DNA of 64,000 nucleotides from Fusibacter bizertensis (lineage in GTDB: Bacteria > Bacillota > Clostridia > Peptostreptococcales > Acidaminobacteraceae). Positions 36,864-45,819 of the stretch are shown here, piece after piece. Position 1 is the stretch's first letter; the number at the start of each line of letters is the position of its first letter. The DNA lies in NCBI RefSeq assembly GCF_029914245.1, contig NZ_JARYZI010000002.1, positions 124,001-188,000 on the forward strand. Reading direction: 5' to 3'. Made by a program: the position numbers and the translations under genes. Under the pieces are notes generated by a model. That model was not told where the DNA came from and ran no database searches. It saw only the letters and a program-made list of their open reading frames with translations.

Positions 36864-37863
36864 CGCCTACACCTTCCTTTTTCAAAACAGGAATTTTGAT
36901 TCCAGTGCCAGTTAAAATCATGTCTACATCGTCAATACGATTGACTTGTTGGAGCAGCGAATAATAAGACTCTTCTCCATAGAATTTTGTACTTATACTC
37001 TTGAGAGTATCTCCAAATTGAACCACGTAATAAATGTATTTATCATACTCATATTCACTTGCTATATTTGGATCAGTATCCGTTCCTATAATGCCATATT
37101 CGGGCGCCATATCTTTCATTTGATTCATATCATTTAACAATAATTCTTGCCAAATAGCGCCTTCTGTGACATAGATATAATCACCTTCAAGTGGTCTCAA
37201 AGCTAATTCTACAGTGCCAATATCTTTTGCTAGCACAAGCATTTCAACATCCATTACTGGCACCGAAAGCGTTACATAATATGACCCAACATCAGAATTT
37301 TCACTGTTTGCCAACTTGGCATTTTCTCTAATAGTATTTTTATTAATAGCAAGTACTTCTACATTTTGTAAAAACAACTTTGCTATATCAGGCCTAATTC
37401 TATTATTTTCGGAAGTTTGAGGTAAGAATAAAATTATATCAACAAAATCTCCAGGCTTTATCAAGCCATTCACACCCGTTAATTCACTCACGTTAATTGT
37501 AACTGCACGATTACTACCATTGATGTTTAATGTAAGTTCGTCAGATACATTATCAATTATTGCATTGGGGTGAATTTGCTGTCCCTCGTAAATGCTTTCT
37601 TTTGCATATTTACCTACAATGTCATTTGGTGTTTTATATGGCGTTCCTACCACACCTTGTTCTGGCACTTCAATAACTTTAAGCATTTCTAATGATATTT
37701 GGGTTCTAGCCTGTATCTCCGTACTTGCAACGACAATTCCTGTAGTCCTAATTTCTGCAACTGCTGGCGGTTCAATTGATCTCAAATAAACATATAGTGC
37801 GCCTGCACCTAATAAAGCGAGCAAAAATGCCACTAAAAATATACCTTTGTTTGATTTTTTCAT
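36853..37863 (-). CDS. cpaB: CpaB/RcpC-like pilus protein with C-terminal LysM domain
   Basis: A 336-residue secreted or membrane-anchored protein. An N-terminal helix (about 7-27) is followed by a SAF-type domain ('VASTEIQARTQISLEMLKVI', 'GKYAKESIYEGQQI') typical of CpaB/RcpC, and a LysM motif near 278-328 ('YYVVQFGDTLKSISTKFYGE'). LysM binds peptidoglycan, which suits a Gram-positive wall in place of an outer membrane. It lies between tadE and tadZ, with an eleven-base overlap to tadZ. Confidence 0.85.
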   Translation of the reverse strand: MKKSNKGIFLVAFLLALLGAGALYVYLRSIEPPAVAEIRTTGIVVASTEIQARTQISLEMLKVIEVPEQGVVGTPYKTPNDIVGKYAKESIYEGQQIHPNAIIDNVSDELTLNINGSNRAVTINVSELTGVNGLIKPGDFVDIILFLPQTSENNRIRPDIAKLFLQNVEVLAINKNTIRENAKLANSENSDVGSYYVTLSVPVMDVEMLVLAKDIGTVELALRPLEGDYIYVTEGAIWQELLLNDMNQMKDMAPEYGIIGTDTDPNIASEYEYDKYIYYVVQFGDTLKSISTKFYGEESYYSLLQQVNRIDDVDMILTGTGIKIPVLKKEGVGDGN

Positions 37864-37883
37864 AATTTGCTCCTTTGCTTCAC

Positions 37884-38276
37884 TTATTCAACACGCATCG
37901 TTGTACTTACTTCTATTTGAAAATCTCCACCAAATATAGCCTCCATAAATGGTGTTAAAAAAGTATAATCATAAGTAATTGTTACTGTTACTGAGTCACC
38001 TTGTTCTCTTGCTGCATCAGAGGGATCAATTTTTACAAGCATTTGATCCTTATCTAAATTTACGATTGTATCATTTGCCCTTAAAATCGCAGCTGAATCA
38101 CTTCTACCGAGACTGATCGTCCTTACAGCTTCTCGAGATGCATTCGTCAATGTTAAGTAACCACTAAACATAAAGCCAAATTCAATAATTCCGACTATGA
38201 TAAGCAATAACAAAGGTACTATTAGTGCAAACTCTACCATCGATTGTCCATTTTCATTCTTTAGTTTTCGTTTCAT
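37884..38276 (-). CDS. tadE: TadE-like minor pseudopilin
   Basis: A 130-residue protein whose N-terminal 'NGQSMVEFALIVPLLLLIIV' is the TadE/pseudopilin cleavage and helix motif. A small C-terminal domain with 'RTISLGRSDSAAILRANDTI' follows. I chose the ATG at 38276 seven bases after GGGGTG; an earlier ATG 17 codons upstream has no site and would cover a terminator. It is the first gene after the flp terminator. Confidence 0.88.
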   Translation of the reverse strand: MKRKLKNENGQSMVEFALIVPLLLLIIVGIIEFGFMFSGYLTLTNASREAVRTISLGRSDSAAILRANDTIVNLDKDQMLVKIDPSDAAREQGDSVTVTITYDYTFLTPFMEAIFGGDFQIEVSTTMRVE

Positions 38277-38317
38277 AACATACACCCCAATCAAAGGCAT
38301 TGCTAAATTACCACAAT

Positions 38318-38353
38318 TAAAAAACAAGCTCTAACCTATATCGATTAGAGCTT
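38318..38353 (-). terminator. Terminator between flp and tadE
   Basis: The stem AAGCTCTAA/TTAGAGCTT with a ten-base loop and a GTTTTTT run on the minus strand, sixteen bases after the flp stop. Leaky termination here would give far more pilin than machinery mRNA. Confidence 0.8.
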
Positions 38354-38369
38354 CATTTTGATTACTAGA

Positions 38370-38576
38370 TCAACTTCCTGCAGTAGTTGCTACTGTTAAT
38401 TCATCACCAACATCAATAAACATATCTCTAATGATTGGTCCTAAAATAACTAATCCGGCAATTACTACAATTGCGATAAATGCAATTATAAGTGCATATT
38501 CTACCATGCCTTGTCCATCTTCTTGTTTAAGCGCACCCAACTGGGCTTTCATCCAAGTATAAGCTCCTCTTAACAT
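38370..38576 (-). CDS. flp: Flp type IVb pilin
   Basis: A 68-residue major pilin subunit. The prepilin cleavage site is 'EDG/QGMVEYALI' with Glu at +5 and Tyr at +6, the Flp signature, followed by a 20-residue hydrophobic helix. Mature length is about 46 residues. AGGAGG lies seven bases before the ATG. A terminator follows immediately. No prepilin peptidase gene is in this window. Confidence 0.94.
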   Translation of the reverse strand: MLRGAYTWMKAQLGALKQEDGQGMVEYALIIAFIAIVVIAGLVILGPIIRDMFIDVGDELTVATTAGS

Positions 38577-38653
38577 AATTATACCTCCTAATAAATAACC
38601 TTTATAGTTGCCAACATTCTGAAATGATCTTCCTTTTGTGTTTTGTTGTTCTC

Positions 38654-38672
38654 ATTATACGATTTACATCGT
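38654..38672 (-). promoter_or_regulatory. Candidate flp promoter and operator
   Basis: The minus strand holds -10 TATAAT (38654-38659) with no good -35 and an adjoining perfect palindrome ACGAT-GTAA-ATCGT (38659-38672). An activator at that spot, such as the response regulator encoded just upstream, could replace the -35. Confidence 0.5.
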
Positions 38673-38751
38673 GTAATGCCTAGCTACTCAAGGCCCTTCA
38701 CGTTTACTGATTGGCACTGGTTCTAAGGACCTAAGTCCCAACTCATCTATC

Positions 38752-39471
38752 TTACTGGTTATTTTTTAGGTATAATTCTTCAACTCTATTTTCAATGGCA
38801 TAGATGGTGGCTTGTACCCTATCTCTCACCTCCAATATCTTAAAAATCCTAGTCGCGTTATTTTTGATAGTCTTTTCAGACAAGAACATTTGATTGCCAA
38901 TTTCTTTGTTGCTCAGACCTTTGGATATATACATCAGAATTTCTAAATCACGTGAACTCAATTCTTTTAATAGTTTTGATTCTGGTTCACTTTGTGTTAC
39001 TCTCATAAAAAGTAAAGTGACCAATGATTTATCAATGTAATTTTCATCATTGTAAACACGTCTTATGCCCTCTATTAACTCTTCTGTACTTGATCCCTTT
39101 AATATATACCCATCTGCTCCAATTTCAATAGCCTCTAAGATAGTTTTTTTATCACTTTCAACAGTTAAGAGTAGTACTTTTACAGGATTATCTTGTGCTT
39201 TAAGCGCTTTAAGGACTTCAATACCACTCATTAAAGGCATGTTAATATCCATTAAAAGCACATCGGGTTTATAGAGTTCTAATGTTCTAAAAACTTCTTC
39301 ACCATTTTCAGCTTCACCCGCTACAACCAAATCATTTTCATATGAGATAATCGATTTCAGCCCTTGTCTGATTAGATCGTGATCATCAGCGATAAGGACT
39401 TTGATCTGAAATGGCGAATCGAGATCTGAATTCTTATTTAATTCATCATATTTATCATTATGGTTATTCAT
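38752..39471 (-). CDS. NarL/LuxR-family response regulator (DegU-like)
   Basis: A 239-residue regulator. The receiver has the acidic pair 'VLIADDHDLIRQG' and phospho-acceptor in 'VLLMDINMPLMSGIEVL'. The LuxR-type helix-turn-helix is 'LSSRDLEILMYISKGLSNKE' through 'LSEKTIKNNATRIFKILEV'. It overlaps the upstream histidine kinase gene by eight bases, so they form a pair. It precedes the flp pilin gene in the same direction and is the likely regulator of the Tad operon. Confidence 0.92.
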   Translation of the reverse strand: MNNHNDKYDELNKNSDLDSPFQIKVLIADDHDLIRQGLKSIISYENDLVVAGEAENGEEVFRTLELYKPDVLLMDINMPLMSGIEVLKALKAQDNPVKVLLLTVESDKKTILEAIEIGADGYILKGSSTEELIEGIRRVYNDENYIDKSLVTLLFMRVTQSEPESKLLKELSSRDLEILMYISKGLSNKEIGNQMFLSEKTIKNNATRIFKILEVRDRVQATIYAIENRVEELYLKNNQ

Positions 39472-40627
39472 TTAGAATCACCTCTCTATTAACCGGAAGT
39501 TTAATCATAACGGAAGTTCCCTCTCCTATTTTAGAATAAAAATGTATCTCACCATTAAACTGTTTTACTCTATCATAGATCCCTAATAGACCATATGAGA
39601 TATGCTTTTTTTTCAACTTTTCAAGTGTCGACTCTACATCAAAACCTACACCATCATCAACAACTGTCAGTCTTAAATACTTTGAACCGTATTCAAGCAA
39701 TATACTAACTTCACTTGCTTTTGAATGTTTCTTTATATTGTTTAGAAGTTCTTGAACCAATCTATAAACTGCAACTTTAACGATCGATTCTATCTCCACT
39801 ATAATTCTACCAGACTTTACATTAACGTTTATTTGAGCTTCTTCACTAAAACTCATTGCATACGTTTCAACGGTTTCGTTAAGTCCAAGGTCATCCAAAG
39901 ACATCGGTCTAAGATCATGTATAATTCCTCTTACTTCTTTTAATGCTTTCTTTGATTGTTCTTTAAGCTCCGCTAGTTCCTTTAATCCCTTATCGATATC
40001 TTGTCTAGCTATTCTCTCACAGAAATCAGCCTTCATTACAATTGACGCAATCTGCTGTGCAGGGCCATCGTGTATATCTCTAGAAATCCTCATTCTTTCA
40101 TTTTCTTGAGCTTCAAGTACTTTTATCCCCATTGCCATACCTTCATTGCCCATCTCATCTATTGCAGACATAATTTCCCCTCGAAGGTATGTGACGGCTA
40201 TGGTAACCTGATGAACAATATGCTCTGCGTTTTGGATATTCTTAAGTGCCCTCTTCAGTGAAAGTTCAAGTGCAGTTCTTCTCACTTTCAAGAGTTGTTC
40301 TTCACGAGAAGCTGACATTAATTCAACTTTTACATCAGCAGCAGTATTGTAAGCCTTTTTTATATCCTCTTCATTATGGAGTTTAAAAGACTTCGATACT
40401 TCTGCTAATTTATTTCTCACCATCTTATCTTTAATTGTCAATCGATCGACATCATTGATCACACGATCAATATCTTCTTTAATATAATTGAGTTCATTTT
40501 TAAGTTGCTCATGCTCCTCACGTGCATTTTCAACGATATCAATAAGTTGCCCCTTACTTTTATCAATTGCACCTATAATCTCTTGCATGATGCTATGAAC
40601 TTTTTCTATATCCAATCCTTTCTCCAT
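39464..40627 (-). CDS. DegS-like cytoplasmic sensor histidine kinase
   Basis: A 387-residue kinase with no membrane helix. A long coiled-coil sensor (about 1-160) is followed by a HisKA_3 dimerisation domain with 'RISRDIHDGPAQQIASIVM' (the His is phosphorylated) and an HATPase domain ('RLVQELLNNIKKHSKASEVS', 'VVDDGVGFD', 'GLLGIYDRVKQFNGEI'). The DegS-type architecture suggests cytoplasmic sensing. The ATG at 40627 follows GGGGG by seven bases. It is cotranscribed with the response regulator. Confidence 0.92.
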   Translation of the reverse strand: MEKGLDIEKVHSIMQEIIGAIDKSKGQLIDIVENAREEHEQLKNELNYIKEDIDRVINDVDRLTIKDKMVRNKLAEVSKSFKLHNEEDIKKAYNTAADVKVELMSASREEQLLKVRRTALELSLKRALKNIQNAEHIVHQVTIAVTYLRGEIMSAIDEMGNEGMAMGIKVLEAQENERMRISRDIHDGPAQQIASIVMKADFCERIARQDIDKGLKELAELKEQSKKALKEVRGIIHDLRPMSLDDLGLNETVETYAMSFSEEAQINVNVKSGRIIVEIESIVKVAVYRLVQELLNNIKKHSKASEVSILLEYGSKYLRLTVVDDGVGFDVESTLEKLKKKHISYGLLGIYDRVKQFNGEIHFYSKIGEGTSVMIKLPVNREVILNE

Positions 40628-40748
40628 AGCAAATCCCCCTAATGTTATTGTACCCTTTTTAAACACAATCTTTCACTCTTATTTGATATAAATAAGTTCA
40701 ACTATCAAAATTCGGGAGATTTGTCTTATAAATTTGTAGGACTAAACG

Positions 40749-40776
40749 AAAAAAAACCGCTCATAAGAGCGGTTTT
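40749..40776 (-). terminator. Terminator of the opp operon
   Basis: The stem AAAACCGCTC/GAGCGGTTTT with a four-base loop and a T-run on the minus strand, nine bases after the oppA stop codon. Confidence 0.92.
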
Positions 40777-40784
40777 CAGTAATA

Positions 40785-42452
40785 TTAGTTCATTTCATCG
40801 ATACCAACGTTGAAGATGTAGTAGTACGTTCCAACATAAGGCATAATTTGGAATGTAGGATCTTCAGCGATTAATCTAGGAATTTCTGATACTGGGAAAC
40901 TATCAATGATATCAAGTTCGCCAGCTTCATAAGCTGTTAATGCAGTTGATTGATCAACGATCATCATAGCATCGATTTGAGTAAGCTTAGTTTGATCAGC
41001 TTTCCAGTAGTTTTCGTTTGGTACAAGTACGATTCTATCACCAGTTTTGTATTCTGATAATTTGAAAGGACCATTACCAATTGCAGTTTCTGGATTTGAT
41101 GCCCAACCTTCAGGATCTTTTTCTACCATGTCTTGTCTTACAGGCATGAATGTGTAGAATGTAGTAAGATCTAAGAAGTAAGGAGTTGGTGCATTAAGTG
41201 TAACTTCAAATGTTTTGTCATCAAGAGCTTTGATCATAACATCTTCAAGAGCGCCAGTTCCTTCGTAGTACTCTTGAGCACCTTTGATGTAGAACATTTG
41301 GAATCCATACTCAGCAGCAACAGCAGGATCAAGAGCACGCTTCCAAGCGTATTCGAAATCTTGAGCTTTAACTGGTTGACCATCAGCCCATTTAGCATCT
41401 CTTATAGTAAAAGTATATACTAAACCATCTTCAGAAATTGTATAGCTTTCAGCCATTGCTTCTTTGATACCTTCATCATCTTTTCTCATTAAACCTTCAT
41501 AGGTATTGTTGATTAAGTTACCACCATCAACTGCACTGTTAAGAGCAGGATCGATAGTTTTTGGCTCTGAACCAATATTCCATTGAAGCGTTCCATCTGG
41601 AGTTGAAACATTTCCAAAGTAGAAGTGACCTAATGTTGAAGTATACCAATCTTTTACATCTTCTTTAACTGCAACTGTATGTGTATAGTAGTAGATTGGA
41701 AGAACAATTAAGTCATCCATAATCATTTGCTCAGCTTCATAAAGAAGTGCATCTCTATCAGTACCAGTAGCAAGTTTTGAAGCTTCGATTATATCATCAT
41801 ATTTTTTAACTTTCCATTGTGCGTCGTTGTTTCCAGAATATGAAGTCCATAAGTCAAGGAATGTCATAGGATCTTCATAGTCACCAATCCAACCAGCACG
41901 AGCAACTTGGAAGTTACCTTGGTGTCTAGTATCTTGGAATACAGCCCACTCTTGGTTAGCTATTTCTACGTTGATATTAAGGTTTTGTTTCCACATTTCT
42001 TGGATTGCTTCAGCAATCGCTTTATGACCTTCGCTTGTGTTATAAAGGATTGTTATTGTTGGGAAGTTATCTCCATTTGGGAAACCAGCATCTGCAAGAA
42101 GTTGTTTTGCTTCATCAATTGCAGAACCATCTGTTGCGATACCATAATCGCCACCAGTCGCTCTAAAATCAGCGCCTGTAGAATCTTTTAAGCCATTTGG
42201 AACGAAACCAGTTGCAGGTAATTGTCCCGCTCTAGTGATTTGCTCAACTAGCAACGTTCTGTCAATTGCAAGTGTAAGCGCTTTTCTTACTTCGTAAATT
42301 TGTACCACTTCTTCAGCAGTATAAGTTTTAGCAGCTTCCGTAGTCGGTGCTGCAGTTGTCTCTTGAGTTTCAGTAACTGGTTCGTCTTTAGCACAAGCAG
42401 CTAAAGAGAAAGTTAGCATGAAAACTAACAACAAAGCTAATAATTTTTTCAT
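40785..42452 (-). CDS. oppA: Circularly permuted oligopeptide-binding lipoprotein (OppA)
   Basis: A 555-residue extracellular peptide-binding lipoprotein of the ABC transporter encoded upstream. The signal peptide ends in the lipobox 'FSLAACAKD' (Cys20). The rest has OppA sequence in swapped order: residues about 53-283 match the C-terminal half ('VRKALTLAIDRTLLVEQI', 'AIQEMWKQNLNINVEI', 'GWIGDYEDPMTFLDLW', end 'LGHFYFGNVS'), and residues about 286-551 match the N-terminal half ('LQWNIGSEPKTIDPALNSAV', 'YTFTIRDAKWADGQPVKAQD', ending 'GTYYYIFNVG'). In usual OppA 'YYYIFNV' leads directly into 'VRKALTLAIDR'; here it is the C-terminus. Length is normal, both halves are complete and the reading frame is open. 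It is the last gene of oppBCDFA. Confidence 0.93.
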   Translation of the reverse strand: MKKLLALLLVFMLTFSLAACAKDEPVTETQETTAAPTTEAAKTYTAEEVVQIYEVRKALTLAIDRTLLVEQITRAGQLPATGFVPNGLKDSTGADFRATGGDYGIATDGSAIDEAKQLLADAGFPNGDNFPTITILYNTSEGHKAIAEAIQEMWKQNLNINVEIANQEWAVFQDTRHQGNFQVARAGWIGDYEDPMTFLDLWTSYSGNNDAQWKVKKYDDIIEASKLATGTDRDALLYEAEQMIMDDLIVLPIYYYTHTVAVKEDVKDWYTSTLGHFYFGNVSTPDGTLQWNIGSEPKTIDPALNSAVDGGNLINNTYEGLMRKDDEGIKEAMAESYTISEDGLVYTFTIRDAKWADGQPVKAQDFEYAWKRALDPAVAAEYGFQMFYIKGAQEYYEGTGALEDVMIKALDDKTFEVTLNAPTPYFLDLTTFYTFMPVRQDMVEKDPEGWASNPETAIGNGPFKLSEYKTGDRIVLVPNENYWKADQTKLTQIDAMMIVDQSTALTAYEAGELDIIDSFPVSEIPRLIAEDPTFQIMPYVGTYYYIFNVGIDEMN

Positions 42453-42502
42453 TAATCAAAAACCCCCTTTAATTTTGAATGTCTTTTGCTTTTAAGCATT
42501 TA

Positions 42503-42525
42503 TACTTAAACCCGAAGGTTTAGTA
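42503..42525 (-). other. UUCG hairpin between oppF and oppA
   Basis: On the minus strand TACTAAACC, loop TTCG, GGTTTAAGTA forms a stable nine-pair stem without a T-run. It probably protects or separates the oppA message, a common way to raise binding-protein levels. Confidence 0.6.
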
Positions 42526-42576
42526 CCAAAATAAATATAACGTGTTTCCTTGATTTCCCTTTTATCGTTTTGTTTT

Positions 42577-43578
42577 CTATTTTTCTATTGTATTAAGATG
42601 ACAAGCTGAAAAATGATTTGGTGAGATCTCTAAAAACTCTGGTTCAACTTCTTTGCAAATATCCATCGCATATCTGCATCGTGTTCTAAAATGACACCCA
42701 GAAGGCGGATTAATCGGAGAAGGTACATCACCTTCAAGTACGATTCTCTGACCTTGCTTTGTTGCATCTGGATCCGGAACAGGAATAGCCGATAACAAAG
42801 CTTGCGTGTAAGGGTGATTTGGACTATCATACAATTCATCCGCATTAGCGAGCTCAACTAGTTTCCCTAGATACATTACACCAATTCTATCTGAAATATG
42901 TTTAACCATTGATAGGTCATGTGCAATAAATAAATAAGTTAATCCTAGTTCATTTTGTAAATCTTGAAGCATATTTACAACTTGAGCTTGAATAGATACA
43001 TCAAGTGCTGAAATTGGTTCGTCACATATGATGAATTTTGGACTAACAGCTAATGCTCTTGCAATTCCAATACGCTGACGCTGTCCACCTGAAAATTCAT
43101 GTGGATAACGATTAGCATGCTCTTTATTGAGTCCTACTCTCTCAAGTAAGTTCCATATAATTTTTTGTCTTTCCTCACCTTTAGCGATGTTATGGATATC
43201 TATAGGCTCACCAATAATATCGCCAACCGTCATTCTAGAATTCAATGAAGCATAAGGATCTTGAAAGATCATCTGAATTTTTTTACGGTATTGTCGCATC
43301 TCACGTTGCTTTATTCTACTGATATCGACACCGTCAAATATTATTTCACCAGAAGTAACATCGTAAAGTCTAATAATCGTTCTGCCTGTTGTAGATTTTC
43401 CACAGCCAGATTCACCTACTAAACCAAGCGTTTCACCTCTTAAAATCTTAAAACTAACACCATCCACAGCTTGAACAGTTGTGGTATGTTGTCCCATAAG
43501 TCCATGTCTACTAATAAAATGTTTTTTAAGGTTTTTAACCTCCAAAAGCACATCGTTTTGATCAAGTTGTTTAGCCAT
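42577..43578 (-). CDS. oppF: Oligopeptide ABC transporter ATP-binding protein OppF
   Basis: A 333-residue ATPase. Walker A '[17 protein letters not shown]', signature '[17 protein letters not shown]' and Walker B '[16 protein letters not shown]' are intact. The C-terminal oligopeptide-type domain with cysteines '[20 protein letters not shown]' is present. The ATG at 43578 has GGGGGG six bases before it and overlaps the oppD stop codon by eight bases. Confidence 0.96.
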   Translation of the reverse strand: MAKQLDQNDVLLEVKNLKKHFISRHGLMGQHTTTVQAVDGVSFKILRGETLGLVGESGCGKSTTGRTIIRLYDVTSGEIIFDGVDISRIKQREMRQYRKKIQMIFQDPYASLNSRMTVGDIIGEPIDIHNIAKGEERQKIIWNLLERVGLNKEHANRYPHEFSGGQRQRIGIARALAVSPKFIICDEPISALDVSIQAQVVNMLQDLQNELGLTYLFIAHDLSMVKHISDRIGVMYLGKLVELANADELYDSPNHPYTQALLSAIPVPDPDATKQGQRIVLEGDVPSPINPPSGCHFRTRCRYAMDICKEVEPEFLEISPNHFSACHLNTIEK

Positions 43579-44599
43579 GAGTTGCCCCCCTATTTGATTC
43601 TTTTGTAAAATCCTCATGTGCAGGTGCATCTGGATGCATTCTCCAGCACATTGATCTGTGTCCTTGTTCAACACTGAAATAAGGTGGTTGTTGTTCTTTA
43701 CAAATCTTCATAGCATAATCACATCTTGCATAAAATGGACAGCCCGTTGGTGGTTTTACCAAATCCGGAGGTGTACCATCTATTGGAATCAATCTATCTT
43801 TGTCTTTTTTATGAAGCTTCGGAATAGACTTTAAAAGTCCCATTGTATAAGGATGTCTCGGTGTATAAAAAACTTCACTAGCCGTTCCCTCTTCCATGAT
43901 CAAACCACCGTACATTACGACAATTCTAGAACAAAGGTCAGCAACAACGCCTAAGTCATGAGTAATCAATATAATTGACGTATTGATTTTTTCCTTTAAA
44001 TCCTTCATGAGTTCAAGAATCTGAGCTTGAATGGTAACATCAAGGGCAGTTGTTGGCTCATCAGCAATGAGTAATTTTGGTTCACACGATAATGCAATTG
44101 CAATCATAGCACGTTGTCTCATACCACCACTAAACTCATGGGGATAATTGTCAATACGTGATTCCGGTGATGGAATCCCAACTAACTCAAGCATCTTGAT
44201 TGCCTTTTGTCTTGCCTGATCTTTTGAAACATTTTGATGTTCCAAAATTGCTTCTATAATTTGATTACCAATTGTATAAACAGGATTAAGTGACGTCATC
44301 GGATCTTGAAAGATCATCGCGATATCATTTCCTCTAATTTTTCTCATTTCTCTTTCGCTTTTAGGAACGACGTCAACACCCTCAAAAAGTATCTCGCCTT
44401 CTTTAATAACACCAGGATATTGTAAAAGTTTCATAAGTGACATCGATGTAACACTTTTGCCACTACCAGATTCTCCAACTATACCAAGTGCTTCTCCTGT
44501 ATTGAGTTCAAAACTCACACCTCTAACAGCTTGCACTTCACCTACGTGAGTGAAAAAAGAGGTTTTTAGATTTTTAACTTCCAATAATTTATCAGCCAC
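43571..44599 (-). CDS. oppD: Oligopeptide ABC transporter ATP-binding protein OppD
   Basis: A 342-residue ATPase. Walker A '[17 protein letters not shown]', signature '[17 protein letters not shown]', Walker B '[16 protein letters not shown]' and the C-terminal '[20 protein letters not shown]' are intact. It pairs with OppF to drive peptide uptake. It starts fourteen bases after oppC. Confidence 0.96.
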   Translation of the reverse strand: MADKLLEVKNLKTSFFTHVGEVQAVRGVSFELNTGEALGIVGESGSGKSVTSMSLMKLLQYPGVIKEGEILFEGVDVVPKSEREMRKIRGNDIAMIFQDPMTSLNPVYTIGNQIIEAILEHQNVSKDQARQKAIKMLELVGIPSPESRIDNYPHEFSGGMRQRAMIAIALSCEPKLLIADEPTTALDVTIQAQILELMKDLKEKINTSIILITHDLGVVADLCSRIVVMYGGLIMEEGTASEVFYTPRHPYTMGLLKSIPKLHKKDKDRLIPIDGTPPDLVKPPTGCPFYARCDYAMKICKEQQPPYFSVEQGHRSMCWRMHPDAPAHEDFTKESNRGATHG

Positions 44600-44613
44600 A
44601 GTCTACACCTCTC

Positions 44614-45810
44614 TTATTTTCTTAATCTTGGATCTAATGCATCTCTAAGTCCGTCACCTAAAAAGTTAAATGCTAGCATTGTCAACGAGATTGCTATTGA
44701 AGGCACAAAGAGTTGATATGGATATGATCTAAGACCACCTAGAGCATCATTTGCAAGTGTTCCCCAAGAAGCAAGCGGTGCACTAACACCAAGTCCAATA
44801 AAACTTAAAAAAGCTTCAGTAAAAATTGCACTTGGAATCAACATTGCCATTGAAACAATAATTGGTCCCATTGCATTTGGAATCAAATGTCTAATCATTA
44901 TACGCATTGAACTCGCACCAATAGTCCTAGCTGAAAGTACATATTCTTGTTCTTTTAAGCTTAGAACCTGACCACGAACAATACGCGCCATACCTACCCA
45001 GTAAACAGAACCAAGAGCGATGATAATTGACTTAAGTCCTGATCCGATGATTACGGAAAGCAAAATTACATATAATAGCAATGGAATTACATTGATGATA
45101 TCAACGATACGCATCATAACGTTATCAACCTGACCACCAAAGTAGCCTGATATACCACCATATAAAACACCAATGAAGAAGTTAACTAGCGTCGCGACTA
45201 ATGCAATCAATAGCGAAATCCTAGCACCATAGATAACTCTCGCTAACATATCTCTACCCAAAGCATCGGTTCCAAACACATATGTTTTATTGTGTACTTT
45301 GTCAAAAGGCTTTATTTCTTCACCGTTTAGCAACAGTTTGAACTTAATTCCTTCTGGATTATCCTCAGCTTTTTTAACTGCATAACTATAATCTAAAACG
45401 ACTTCATTACCGTCAATATTATAGACACGTCTTCTATTAGTCATATCATTTTCAATCTCTTTGATTTTCTCAACCAATACACCATCTTTAGTAACATCAA
45501 AGAGTTTGTACTCACTGTGCATATAAAAGTAAGTGTCTTCATCTACCTGGTAAATTTCCATACTTGGCGGAATATTAGCAAGTGTTAATTCTTGTGTTGA
45601 ATAGTCATGGGAAATTACATATGGTCCCACAATTGCTGTAAGTACCATAAAAACAATAAATAGTAAACCAACCATTGATAATTTGTTTTTCTTAAGTCTT
45701 CTCCAAGCATCTTGCCAATAAGTCATACTTGGTCTAGAAATTATTTCTGCATCTTTATTTTCTTTGGGAATCGCTTCCCATAAATCTTTGCTTATAACTT
45801 GCTCTGACAT
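44614..45810 (-). CDS. oppC: Oligopeptide ABC transporter permease OppC
   Basis: A 398-residue permease. The N-terminal cytoplasmic segment 'YWQDAWRRLKKNKLSMVGLL' and the first helix are followed by a large extracytoplasmic insert of about 100 residues (about 78-180, 'YQVDEDTYFYMHSEYKLFDV'), then the typical core with 'VFGTDALGRDMLARVIYGAR' and the EAA loop 'SARTIGASSMRIMIRHLIPN'. Such inserts occur in other clostridial OppC proteins. It lies nine bases after oppB. Confidence 0.94.
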   Translation of the reverse strand: MSEQVISKDLWEAIPKENKDAEIISRPSMTYWQDAWRRLKKNKLSMVGLLFIVFMVLTAIVGPYVISHDYSTQELTLANIPPSMEIYQVDEDTYFYMHSEYKLFDVTKDGVLVEKIKEIENDMTNRRRVYNIDGNEVVLDYSYAVKKAEDNPEGIKFKLLLNGEEIKPFDKVHNKTYVFGTDALGRDMLARVIYGARISLLIALVATLVNFFIGVLYGGISGYFGGQVDNVMMRIVDIINVIPLLLYVILLSVIIGSGLKSIIIALGSVYWVGMARIVRGQVLSLKEQEYVLSARTIGASSMRIMIRHLIPNAMGPIIVSMAMLIPSAIFTEAFLSFIGLGVSAPLASWGTLANDALGGLRSYPYQLFVPSIAISLTMLAFNFLGDGLRDALDPRLRK

Positions 45811-45819
45811 GATAGCCCC

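Noticed and set aside
44614-45810. The large insert in OppC as a novel fusion
   Set aside because: Extracytoplasmic inserts of this kind are familiar in OppC proteins of related bacteria.
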